Part shown: piece by piece, positions 1 to 8,170 of the stretch | Numbering within the stretch: the stretch's first letter is position 1 | How the letters are laid out: every line of letters starts with the position of its first letter | NCBI GenBank assembly: GCA_003833135.1 | Contig: QZLH01000425.1 | Location: 14,851 to 37,343, forward strand | DNA from: Oehlia diaphana | Taxonomy: Eukaryota; Glomeromycota; Glomeromycetes; Glomerales; Glomeraceae | DNA: 22,493 nt | Direction of reading: 5' to 3' | The notes under the pieces: model-generated | The model's input: the letters and a program-made list of their open reading frames with translations, nothing else | Told to the model about the DNA's origin: nothing | Databases searched by the model: none | Position numbers and translations under genes: made by a program

Positions 1-116
1 TGCAGAATATCCATAAAAAAAACTTTTTTTTTTTAATAAAATATAATTACTACTAAAAAAAAACATATTTCTATTTATTATTAATAATAAAAGAAATTAT
101 TTTACATAAAAAAAAA

Positions 117-1118
117 TTAAAAGAAAATGCTAGAACCTATAGTTCTGACGTTTTAATTAAAAAAAATTTAAAAGAAAATGCCAGAACCTATAATTCCAGT
201 GTTTTTATAAAAAATAAAATTAAAAGAAAATGCCAGAATCTTAGTTCTAGCGTTTTCATTAAAATAAAATTAAAAGAAAACGCCAGAACCTTAGTTCTAG
301 CGTTTTTATTAAAATAAAATTAAAAGAAAATGCCAGAACTTTAGTTCCAGCGTTTTTATTAAAAAATAATTAAAAGAAAATGCCAGAACCTTAATTCTGG
401 CATTTTTATATAAAAAAAATTCAAAAGAAAACACCAGAACCTATAGTTCTAGTGTTTTTATATAAAAAAATTCAAAAGAAAATGCTAGAACCTATAGTTC
501 TGGTGTTTTTACAAAAAATAAAATTAAAAGAAAATGCCGGAACCTTGCGTTTTCATTAAAAAAATTAAAAGAAAATGCCAGAACCTTAGTTCTGGTATTT
601 TTATTAAAAAAAAATTAAAAGAAAATGCCAGAACTTTAGTTCCAGCGTTTTTATATAAAAAAAATTTAAAAGAAAACGCCAAACCTATAGTTCTGGCATT
701 TTTACATAAAAAAAATTTAAAAGAAAATGCTGGAACTTATAGTTCTGGCGTTTTTACATAAAAAAAATTAAAAGAAAATGCCAGAACTCATAGTTCCAGC
801 ATTTTAATTAAAAAAAAATTAAAAGAAAATGCCAGAATCTTAGTTTCAACGTTTTTATTAAAAAAAAATTAAAAGAAAATGCCAGAACTTTTAGTTCTGG
901 CATTTTTGTATAAAAAAAATTCAAAAGAAAACGTCAAAACCTATATAGTTCCAGTATTTTTACATAAAAAAAATTTAAAAGAAAATGCCAGAACCTATAG
1001 TTCTGGCATTTTTAATAAAAAAAATTAAAAAATATGCTGGAAGTAATAGTTCCAGCATTTTTGTATAAAAAAATTATTAGTTCTGGTGTTTTTTGTATGT
1101 AAGAAAATGCCAAAACTG
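117..1118. repeat. tandem array of ~51-bp hairpin units (array A)
   Basis: About 18 head-to-tail units, marked by the recurring word AAAAGAAAATGCC at roughly 123, 174, 226, 276, 326, 376, 427, 478, 530, 571, 621, 672, 723, 774, 825, 875, 927 and 981. The period is 50-54 bp, mostly 51, with one unit shortened to 41. Each unit contains a perfect or near-perfect inverted repeat of the form AATGCCAGAAC, loop of 3-7 bases, GTTCTGGCATT. Because 51 is divisible by 3, one strand shows a spurious 17-residue protein repeat. The array ends in weaker units around 1030-1118. No TIR is visible at the left edge because the window starts inside or just before the array. Confidence 0.9.
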
Positions 1119-1199
1119 AATTGCAGAATTATAGGCTACTAACCGCAATTCAACTCCAAAATCCGCAATATTTTAGAATTTAAAAATCATTTGCGGACC

Positions 1200-1970
1200 C
1201 ATCCTTACTTTTTAGTTAAATAAACTATTTCACAACAATTTTTTATTAAAATCATTAAAAAATTGTTATGAAATGGTTTTATTATTATTAAATTGAAATA
1301 AAAAATATTTCGCAATATTTTTTATTAAACAATTTAAAAAACTGTTGCAAAATGGTTTTTTTTAGTTAATAAACCATTTTGCAATAAAAATCATTAATAT
1401 ATCATTGCGAAACAGGTTTTTTAGTTTAATAAACTGTTTCACAACAGTTTTTATTAAAATTATGAAAAAACTGTTGCAAAACAGTTCTTTTTAGTTAAAT
1501 AAACCATTTCACAACAGTTTTTATTGATATCGTTAAAAAACCATTGTGAAACAATTCTTTTTAGTTAAATTAAAATCACTAAAAACTGTTGTGAAACAGT
1601 TTTTCTTTTCATTTAATTGAAATAAAAAATGTTTTACAATGTTTTTATTAAAAAATTTAAAAAAACTGTTGCAAAACGGCTTTTTTAAATTAATAAACCA
1701 TTTCGCAATAAAAATTATTAATAAACTGTTGTGAAATAGGTTTTTTTAGTTAAATAAATTATTTTACAATGGTTTTTATTAAAATCGTTAAAAAACTGTT
1801 GTGAAACAGTTTATTAAACTAAAAAGAACTATTTTGCAACAGTTTATTAACAATTTTTATTGTAAAATAGTTTATTAATTAAAAAAACTATTTTACAACA
1901 GTTTTTTTCGTTTAAATTGTTTAATAAAAAATATTGCGAACTATTTTTTATTAAATAAATCTTTAATTTA
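1200..1970. repeat. second hairpin array, TTTCACAACAG-type (array B)
   Basis: Degenerate repeats alternate TTTCACAACAGTTTTT with its reverse complement AAAAACTGTTGTGAAA, separated by AT-rich linkers such as ATTAAAATCGTT and AGTTAAATAAA. The dyads are nested, so almost any part can fold back on a neighbour. Arm differences are mostly transitions (CACAACAG, CGCAATA, TGCAACAG, TACAATGG). It directly follows array A, with a short non-repetitive bridge at about 1119-1199 containing CCGCAA and TTGCGG words in opposite orientation. No coding potential. Confidence 0.75.
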
Positions 1971-2345
1971 ATTTTGAATTCAGATCAAATTCAGATTAAT
2001 TAGATCTAATTATTTTTAATCCAAATTTGAATCAGATCAAATCCAATATTTTTTGATCTGAATTCAGATCAGATCAGATTCATTTCAAATCTGATTTGAT
2101 TTGATCCGTTCAGAATACTAAATTTAGTAGTTTAATAATATTTTATTATCTACTGATCCAATCATGATGATTTATAGCTTATTAAAATTAACTTATTAAG
2201 ACGAATCAAATGGTAGTAAAATCACATCTTTACAGTTAATAGAATGCTATTTATTACAAAAAAATAAGATCTGAATGTTCAAATAATAAGGGAATCTAGA
2301 TTTGAATCCGAATTGACCAGATCCAGATCAAATCTCTATTAAAAA
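1971..2345. repeat. degenerate AGATCAAATC / GATTTGATCT repeats
   Basis: Clustered short words in both orientations (CAGATCAAATTCAGATT, GATCTGAATTCAGATCAGATC, CTGATTTGATTTGATCC, AGATCCAGATCAAATC). These dense two-orientation motifs resemble the subterminal repeats of hAT-type elements and may mark the end of the element carrying arrays A and B. No clear terminal inverted repeat or target duplication can be fixed, because the other end is outside the window. Confidence 0.5.
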
Positions 2346-3104
2346 AAATTAAGCAGATCTCTTATATTATTTTAGTTATAAATTCAGATTATGTATAGGT
2401 TTACATATATAATGAAATTACCATATATCACAGGTTATAGTACCCCCCTATGCATAGTACCTCTCATGAAAAATTTTATAGAATTGTATAGTATCCTGAG
2501 GGTATTTTACATTTATCTCATGATCTAGTAATCAGATTTGATCAATTAATTTTCTATTTGATAGCTCTCATTGAGCTCTTCAAAATAAAAAAATGATGGA
2601 TGATAATATTTGTTTCAATTTTTCATATAATAAAAAATAAATCTTTTTTTTTTTTAAGAACAATAAAAATATTCTCTGTTATTATTGAAACTCAAATTTA
2701 AGAGTATGTAAAACAATTGGTAAATCATAAGATATTCGCAAAAACTGAATTTTTAAGTTTTGTTTAGTATCTGGAAATACTGGATCAAACTCCTGATTTT
2801 TGTAAAATACCTGAAATACTATAGCTCGTAATATATAGTATGAAGATTTTTTACAATTAAAGTTATATGATTTTAAAAATTATATAAAAAAAAATAAAAA
2901 AATAAAAAAAAAAGAAATAAATGTAAATAATATTTGAAATTTATAAATAACTTAATTATATTTAAGTATTTGAAATAAGCATAGCAATTATTTAAATATT
3001 TATTTAGAACTCTACCTACTATTAAGATAAGTCACTCTATGGCCTAAAGTAAGGTTTATATATAAAATTCTTTAAAGATTCTACTATAAAAGAAAATTTT
3101 ATAT
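2346..3104. other. AT-rich intergenic, no gene seen
   Basis: No open frame or family motif. It contains an isolated C6 run in TAGTACCCCCCTATG near 2440 and poly-A-rich stretches around 2880-2920. Confidence 0.6.
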
Positions 3105-3357
3105 TACGTTAACCCATTATTTTATAATAATATATATATGTAAAAAAAATGTAATTTATATGTAACAGATAATACAATATAAAAATATTTGTACAAATTA
3201 GCCACCTGTTGCTTTTGCAACAAAGAAAAAAAAATTAATTCTAGTTATAATTATGTGATCCGTAATAAAATTTCCTTTTTTAAAATTTTTGTGAAACTAA
3301 AATCTCTATTTTTGTAGAAAGTAAAATTTCCTTGGAAGTTTGTGTAATATTATGTTG

Positions 3358-3661
3358 TTAACAGGCTCATCTCAGACTCTGTCAACTATAACTAAACGTT
3401 AGGAAAATAATAGCTATAATGTAATTTATATCAGCAAGACACATAAAATCATAATACACAAAATTATAACACAATCACAGTTCATTTTTAATATAAGAGT
3501 TTATTGAATAGTTAATATAAATTAATCTCTAACTTATACTATCTAAACTTAATACACTTCGATCTCTCTCCTTTAAACTTAGAAAAAATCTAAAGATATT
3601 TATATAAAAATAAAATATAGGAAAAATAATATAAATAAACTAAATAAAATATATAAAATAT

Positions 3662-3692
<31 letters not shown>

Positions 3693-3873
3693 TAAAAATA
3701 ATAAAAATAATAAAAATAACATAAATAATATAAATAACAAAAATAATAAAAATTATAATTGTAACGTTAATCAGATCTACAAAATTATTTGATTACATAA
3801 CAATGGATTTACTAATTAATTATCTGATTTTTAAGTTACGTAATTTTTACTGCGCCATGATCTTCATTATTAA
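3358..3873. mobile_element. LTR-like insertion inside dispersed repeat A
   Basis: This ~515-bp block is absent from the matching place in the second repeat copy (around 12110), so it is either an insertion here or a loss there. The left edge reads TGTTAACAGGCTC and the right edge ATTATTAACG, an imperfect short inverted pair like LTR ends. It encodes nothing. A convincing target-site duplication could not be fixed, so the solo-LTR reading is tentative. The 3640-3760 part is an A-rich microsatellite. Confidence 0.4.
3640..3760 (+). repeat. A-rich microsatellite (AAATAA / AAAGAAAT / AATAATAAA)
   Basis: Short purine-rich words repeat in tandem: AAAGAAAT at about 3663-3690, then AATAATAAA through about 3760. 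Confidence 0.8.
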
Positions 3874-4030
3874 CGTAATAGTGTACCAATGGGAGTGATA
3901 TTACACAATTTAAATTTATTTATATAGAATAGTTAAATATTATAGTTACACACAAAAATAATTATTATATAACTAGCTGTTAACCTGTTGCTTTGTAATG
4001 GTATATATACATTGTCACCGGTACCTACTA

Positions 4031-4435
4031 CATACCGATAAACTAAATTCATCATTTACAAATACATATATCCTTGCTTGGTTTAGATTTTATTTTTCAT
4101 AATTTATTCAAAATTTCAAACTGCAATAATTTCCCTTCATATACTCCATTCATTAATATGATTTTATTTATTTCATTAAGGTTATTTTAAATGTTGATTT
4201 TATTAATTGTTAACCGTTTTCTAATATGAAGTCATATTAGTAACTCTATATTAACAACTTGATTGATTCATTGATTTTAATTAAATTTTTCTAGCTGAAC
4301 TCTAACTAGCTCTCCCTTTCAACTAAAGCCAAAACCTCAATCTTAAATATCTTTTTAAGTTATACTAATAAATTGATTATTTCTCGATTATTCATCTAAA
4401 ACTTAACATTTTCCATTGCAATTTATCGTTTTCCA
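4031..4435. other. AT-rich intergenic, no gene seen
   Basis: No open frame, RNA gene or recognisable repeat. Confidence 0.5.
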
Positions 4436-4579
4436 TTATCTGTCCAGACTGTCCATAAATATAGCTTTTCACCGGATTATCTTATGAATAATTTAGGATA
4501 ACTCACTAGGAAATTTTAAGATCCAGATATCCTATCAAATAGGATAATGGGTAATCCAAATAATCAACCTAGGCTAATC
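4436..4579. repeat. older repeat invaded by the hAT-type element
   Basis: Contains CAGACTGTCCATAAAT, which also occurs at about 10730-10745, plus GGATAA/GGTAATCC words like those at 10608-10640. It is therefore probably a fragment of the same family that lies upstream of the hAT transposase pseudogene. Its continuation appears at 6533 (CGAATTATCCTAGG) on the far side of the inserted element. Confidence 0.5.
4572..4579 (+). repeat. 8-bp target-site duplication, left copy
   Basis: GGCTAATC lies immediately outside the left TIR. The identical word lies immediately outside the right TIR at 6525-6532. Confidence 0.85.
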
Positions 4580-4596
4580 TAGTGCTCTACATGAGC
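4580..4596 (+). repeat. left terminal inverted repeat of the hAT-type element
   Basis: TAGTGCTCTACATGAGC; perfect reverse-complement match to 6508-6524. Similarity continues inward more loosely (GGCTCAAGC, AGCCAAGC). Confidence 0.88.
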
Positions 4597-4764
4597 TGGC
4601 TCAAGCTGAGCTACAGTCTGGCTTAGCTCAGCTTGAAGATTTGCGCCAAGCCAAGTCTAAAATGAGCTGAGCCACAAAAAATCTTAGCTCAGCTTGGTTT
4701 AAGCCAAGCTGAGCCATAAAAATCTAGCTTGAGCTGAGCTGGGTTCGAGTTAATTCGAGCTTTA

Positions 4765-4984
4765 TCATAAAAACATTTTTGTAACGTTTTTACTTTAAAT
4801 TATTAAAAAAAAATGGTGCGAAACATTTTTTTAATTAAATTAATGTAAAATATAACGTTTTGCAACATTTTTACATTAAATTATTAAAAAAATGTTGCAA
4901 AACATTATTTTTAACTAAATAAATTTTTTCGCAATGTTTTACTTTAAATTATTTAAAAAACGTTGTGAAACATTTTTTACTTTT
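4765..4984. repeat. hairpin repeats, AACGTTTTGCAACATT-type (array B-like)
   Basis: Alternating inverted words such as GCGAAACATTTTT, ACGTTTTGCAACATTTTT, ATGTTGCAAAACATT and CGTTGTGAAACATTTTT. They resemble array B at 1200-1970 in design and partly in sequence (TTGCAACA, TTGTGAAAC cores). They lie between the left GAGCT-rich end and the second hairpin array. Confidence 0.65.
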
Positions 4985-5760
4985 TGTTTTTATATATAAA
5001 ATGCCAAAACTATTTGTTTCAGCATTTTTCCTCTTGATTTTACATGTAAAAATACTGAAACTAATAGTTTACATGTAAAAATGCTGAAACTAATAGTTTC
5101 AGCATTTTTTTTCGATTTTACATATAAAAGCGCTGAAATAATTAGTTCTGGTGTATTTCTTTTTGATTTTACATGTAAAAATGCTGAAACTGGTAGTTTT
5201 GGCATTTTTTTCGATTTTACATGTAAAAACGTCGGAATTATTAGTTATGGCAGTTTTCTTTTCAATTTTACATGTAAAAACACCAAAATTATTAGTTCCA
5301 GCGTTTTCTTTTGATTGTTAATGTAAAAACGCTGGAATTATTTGTTCTGGCATTTTTCTTTTGATTTTACATGTAAAAACGCTGAAACTGATGGTTTCGG
5401 CATTTTTTTTTGATTTTACATGTAAAAACGCTGGAATTATTAGTTCTGGCAGTTTCTTTTCAATTTTACATGTAAAAATATTGAAACTGATAGTTTTGGC
5501 ATTTTTTTTTCAATTGTACATGTAAAAATGCCGGAATTATTAGTTCTGACATTTTTCTTTTGATTTTATATGTAAAATGCCGAAACTGATAGTTTCAGCA
5601 TTTTTTTTCGATTTTACATGTAAAAACACTGGAATAATTAGTTCCAGCAATTTTCTTTTAAATTTTACATATAAAAACGCTAAAACTATTAGTTTCAGCA
5701 TTTTTTTTTTGATTGTACATGTAAAAATGCCAGACTTATTAGTTCTGGCAGTTTCTTTTT
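4985..5760. repeat. tandem array of ~49-bp hairpin units (array A-like)
   Basis: About 14 units marked by TTTTACATGTAAAAA at roughly 5042, 5071, 5120, 5171, 5220, 5270, 5320, 5369, 5419, 5468, 5518, 5568, 5615, 5667 and 5717. The period is 49-51 bp, apart from one short early unit. ACATGT is itself palindromic. Between successive ACATGT words is a second dyad of the form ATGCTGAAACT, short loop, AGTTTCAGCAT, with many transition variants. Open frames on both strands here are by-products of the repeat. Confidence 0.88.
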
Positions 5761-5806
5761 TTTGTATAATAGCTCGTTTGGCTCATGAGCCAGCTTAAGC
5801 TTTTTG

Positions 5807-5814
5807 AGCTAAGC
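5807..5814 (+). repeat. 8-bp target-site duplication of the nested element, left copy
   Basis: AGCTAAGC; matched by AGCTAAGC at 6358-6365. The host element contains several similar GAGCTAAGC words, so chance is not fully excluded. Confidence 0.65.
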
Positions 5815-6357
5815 ATGGCCCCTGAATATGAACAATTTTTACATAGTGAACTCTGTCTGAGAAATTGTCAAAGTGTACAAACAAATTCTGCCCAAATGTA
5901 CGACATCAGCAAAAAATTTTTTATTTTGTATGACAAACATTTAATATTCATATCAAAATTTAGCTAAAATGTACATTCAAGATAATTAAATAAAATTCCA
6001 AATATACTTATAATTATCATTATATTAACTATCAAATTTTATATATATGTAATTAAATAATATTTTTTCTTATTTATTATAAGATAAAAGATGCTGAACT
6101 AATAATAGTTTTGCATTTTTATATATAAAATCGCAAAAAAATACCAAACAATTATTATAGTTAAAAGTATATACCTAAATTTTCTTTATTATAAAATAAG
6201 TGTATAACAAAGCTTTTTTTTCACTGACTATAAGTGTACAACAAAAGTAGCTACATGTGATCACCTAAAAAGGAAATTTGTACCATAGTATGATAAAACT
6301 TTTCAAAATTTTTTAAAAGTGTACAACATGGTTCTTAATAGTGTATTTCAGGGTCCT
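5815..6357. mobile_element. nested non-autonomous element, short copy (543 bp)
   Basis: Inserted into the right arm of the hAT-type element between two AGCTAAGC words. Most of it recurs in inverted orientation at 12166-13269, and the left edge (ATGGCCCCTGAATATGAAC) matches the right edge there (GTTCATATTTAGGGCCAT). The ends are imperfect inverted repeats (ATGGCCCCTGAA versus AGGACCCTGAAA). The motif AAGTGTACAACA recurs near both ends (about 5870, 6201, 6230, 6319), resembling subterminal binding sites. It has no coding capacity. The 8-bp duplication suggests hAT-like mobilisation. Relative to the 1104-bp copy it lacks a 566-bp interior insert. Confidence 0.75.
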
Positions 6358-6507
6358 AGCTAAGCCTGTTATAGATTCGAGCTTTTTGAGCTAAGCCTAA
6401 TAACTAGCTCGAGCTCTTCTAAGTTAGCTCGTAAGCTACTAAGCCAATTTAATCATAGCTTATCTTAGCTCGGCTTGAAAGCTTGAGCTAGCTCATGAGC
6501 CAGCTTG

Positions 6508-6524
6508 GCTCATGTAGAGCACTA
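6508..6524 (-). repeat. right terminal inverted repeat of the hAT-type element
   Basis: GCTCATGTAGAGCACTA, the exact reverse complement of 4580-4596, followed directly by the target duplication GGCTAATC at 6525-6532. Confidence 0.88.
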
Positions 6525-6739
6525 GGCTAATCCGAATTATCCTAGGATGATATATACGCAAATAGTGAGTAGTGACCTGTGATACAGACGATGGTACATT
6601 AATAATACAGTATGCTCATCTGACTAATCCGATCAAAAGTTTGTTATGTCTGAAGCTAGTACACCCATTTCAAGTGCCACTGCAACTGGAAACGAGTCAT
6701 TTACATTAGCGGACAAAATTAAAAAATATAAGACACATG

Positions 6740-6894
6740 GGCGCTTTGCAGTAAAAAGGGACGAAACTACTAAAAAAAATAAAAAATGAGTTAATATAAA
6801 ATCTGAACAAATTATAGCATTTAGAATATTTTTGGCATATAAAAAAAAATTTAAATTTTTTTAGTAGTTTCGTCCCTTTCTACTGCAAAGCGCC
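6740..6894. mobile_element. 155-bp MITE inside the SAM-like pseudogene
   Basis: Terminal inverted repeats of about 39 bp with a single mismatch run inward from GGCGCTTTGCAGTA at both ends, through AGGGACGAAACTACTAAA. The centre is ~75 bp of AT-rich sequence. The flanks read CACATG on both sides (6734-6739 and 6895-6900). Equivalently, the TIR begins GGGCGC with a 4-bp ACAT duplication; the boundary is ambiguous because of shared bases. No coding capacity. Superfamily not assigned. Confidence 0.85.
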
Positions 6895-7196
6895 CACATG
6901 TTCTTATTGATTTTTACAGAAAGAAGAGGACTTGGAACTTGACGATGATAACTTGAAAATTATTTGCAAAGAAAAAGTTAATTGCCAGAACTTTCTCAAG
7001 TTAACCGAAGAAAAGCTTGAATGACATGGAATGAAAATGGGACCTGCATCGAGGCTTGTGAACTTTGCCAAAGAGTGTAGGAAGAGGAAGAAGTGCTCAT
7101 TTTCCTCATATAAAACTCTGAAAGACTTAAAAGAGGTATTAGCAAAATATGGAATTGATGGTAATGGGATAGGTGCAATCCATCAATTTCCACCAA

Positions 7197-7278
7197 GTGA
7201 GTCTTCCCAATTTATTAATTATTATTTCATGAATTATTATGCTAGTAAGCAGGCTAATTTTATCATTCTTCTTTCTAG
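7197..7278 (+). other. 82-bp spliceosomal intron in the pseudogene
   Basis: Donor GTGAGT at 7197-7202; acceptor TTTCTAG ending at 7278; a CTAAT branch-like word near 7254. Removal joins codon fragment A to AA, giving Lys, and keeps the downstream 176-codon frame open. Confidence 0.8.
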
Positions 7279-8046
7279 AAACATATACACTTGAAAACAA
7301 TGATGAGAAATTGATACAATATATAAAGGAAATAAAGCGCAGGTTGGAAAATATGAGGACATTACTTGCTGATAGTAACGAAGCCATGCGGTATGAATAT
7401 ATTTCAGCCATCCTTTACGCTTCGCTATATATTGTCAAGAAAATAATAGAAAAGAAGATCACTTTGGCTTTCCAGTTAGAAGTTGTCAGTGAGAAAAATA
7501 CTGGTCACATCGATTATGTGGTCAAGGCTCTTGAGAAACTTATTTGCATCACAGAAGGGAAATTATATCAAGTGGTCATGAGCTTTGCTCAGAATCTGGT
7601 CCAATGTGAAAGTGCATTGCAGGTTAATAAAAAACGTAAGGCAGATATTGCTTTCAGGAAGAATTTTGACTATATTTATAGAATCGTTACAACAGCTACG
7701 AATTGGTATTTCATCCTATACGCTTCAGACAGAATATGCTGTACAAGTAAAAATCCTCTTAGTATCTGATTTACTGAGTCTGCTTTGAAAGAGAGTTCAG
7801 AAGAAAAAAAGGAGTTGTTTAGAAATGTGAAGCGAGTGATAGAAGTTGTTGTTGGTTTATTGAAAGATAGGGTAGATGTAGAAAAGGAATCAGCGATGAA
7901 GAAGCAGCAGGTTCAAGAGTATTTTGAGAAAAAATAATCATATAGATAAATTAATATAGAAATGTTATGTATATAGGCTGCATCTGAAACTTGTAATTTA
8001 TTGTTAAGTTGCTTTAATCATTGTAACAATAGATAATAATAATTGT

Positions 8047-8052
8047 AATAAA
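8047..8052 (+). promoter_or_regulatory. polyadenylation signal candidate, AATAAA
   Basis: AATAAA lies 110 bp past the stop of the SAM-like pseudogene. In sequence this AT-rich the word alone is weak evidence. Confidence 0.35.
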
Positions 8053-8170
8053 TTTATTCTTCATTTATAAAAGAGAATTTTATTTAGTAAAATAATTCGA
8101 ATATGTAAAATGATATATCATGTTTAAGAACAAATCTCAATTCTAATACATATATGAATAAACATAATTA

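Larger units (their letters stand above)
3105..3990 (+). repeat. dispersed repeat, copy A (interrupted)
   Basis: Positions about 3122-3357 match 11884-12118 in the same orientation. The shared blocks include ATATAAAAATATTTGTACA, CACCTGTTGC/CACCTGTTAT, AAAAATTAATTCT and AGTAAAATTTCCTT. The match resumes after an insertion at about 3874 (CCAATGGGAGTGA, AATTTATTTATA) and continues to AATAATTATTATATAACTAG near 3985. No coding capacity is visible. It contains a small dyad, GTTGCTTTTGCAAC, near 3208. Confidence 0.7.
4580..6524. mobile_element. non-autonomous hAT-type DNA transposon, ~1.95 kb
   Basis: Both ends carry TAGTGCTCTACATGAGC in inverted orientation (17 bp perfect). They are bounded by an exact 8-bp duplication, GGCTAATC. 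An 8-bp duplication with TIRs starting TAGTG fits the hAT superfamily (known terminal pattern about YARNG). No transposase frame is present, so it would need a transposase supplied in trans. Inside each end are dense GAGCT/AGCTGAGCT/GAGCTAAGC words (4597-4760, 5770-5814, 6358-6507), the usual place for subterminal transposase binding sites. The interior holds hairpin arrays (4765-5760) and a younger nested insertion (5815-6357). Confidence in the boundaries is high; the superfamily call is inference from end structure. Confidence 0.85.
6646..7937 (+). pseudogene. SAM-like plus PD-(D/E)XK-like protein, disrupted
   Basis: The N-terminal peptide starts MSEASTPISSATATGN at 6646 and is cut at codon ~31 by a MITE. 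The frame resumes at 6920 (KEEDLELDDDNLKII) and reaches a SAM-like stretch (GMKMGPASRL, 7031 on). An intron (7197-7278) joins ...HQFPP to KTYTLENNDEK. The second part shows EAMRYEYISAILYASLYI, then GHIDY (Asp codon at 7512) and ITEGK (Glu 7554, Lys 7560), a spacing like a PD-(D/E)XK nuclease core. The last part runs KELFRNVKRVIEVVVGLLKD to a stop at 7935-7937. In-frame TGA codons at 7022 and 7767, and a missing base near 6915, make it a pseudogene unless read through. I recall this architecture as a large uncharacterised family in Rhizophagus; the nuclease assignment is inference. Confidence 0.75.

Noticed and set aside
534..761. 75-codon frame with a repeating KKKLKENA-like motif
   Set aside because: It is a by-product of the 51-bp hairpin array, whose period is divisible by 3. 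It is not conserved beyond the array units.
117..1118. CRISPR-like array
   Set aside because: The units are continuous diverged tandem hairpins with no unique spacers, and the window is eukaryotic.
4741..4760. GGGTTCGAGTT, like a tRNA T-loop
   Set aside because: No acceptor or anticodon stem can be built around it; it is part of the GAGCT-rich subterminal repeats. No tRNA gene was found in the window.
4990..5798. Several 71-77 codon frames with repeated SAFFFDFTCKN-like or FLHVKSK-like peptides on both strands
   Set aside because: They arise from the ~49-bp tandem hairpin units; both strands are open equally, which points to repeat structure and not coding.
5785..5967. 60-codon frame
   Set aside because: It crosses the boundary between the hAT-type element and the nested insertion, so it is a chance joining of two mobile elements.
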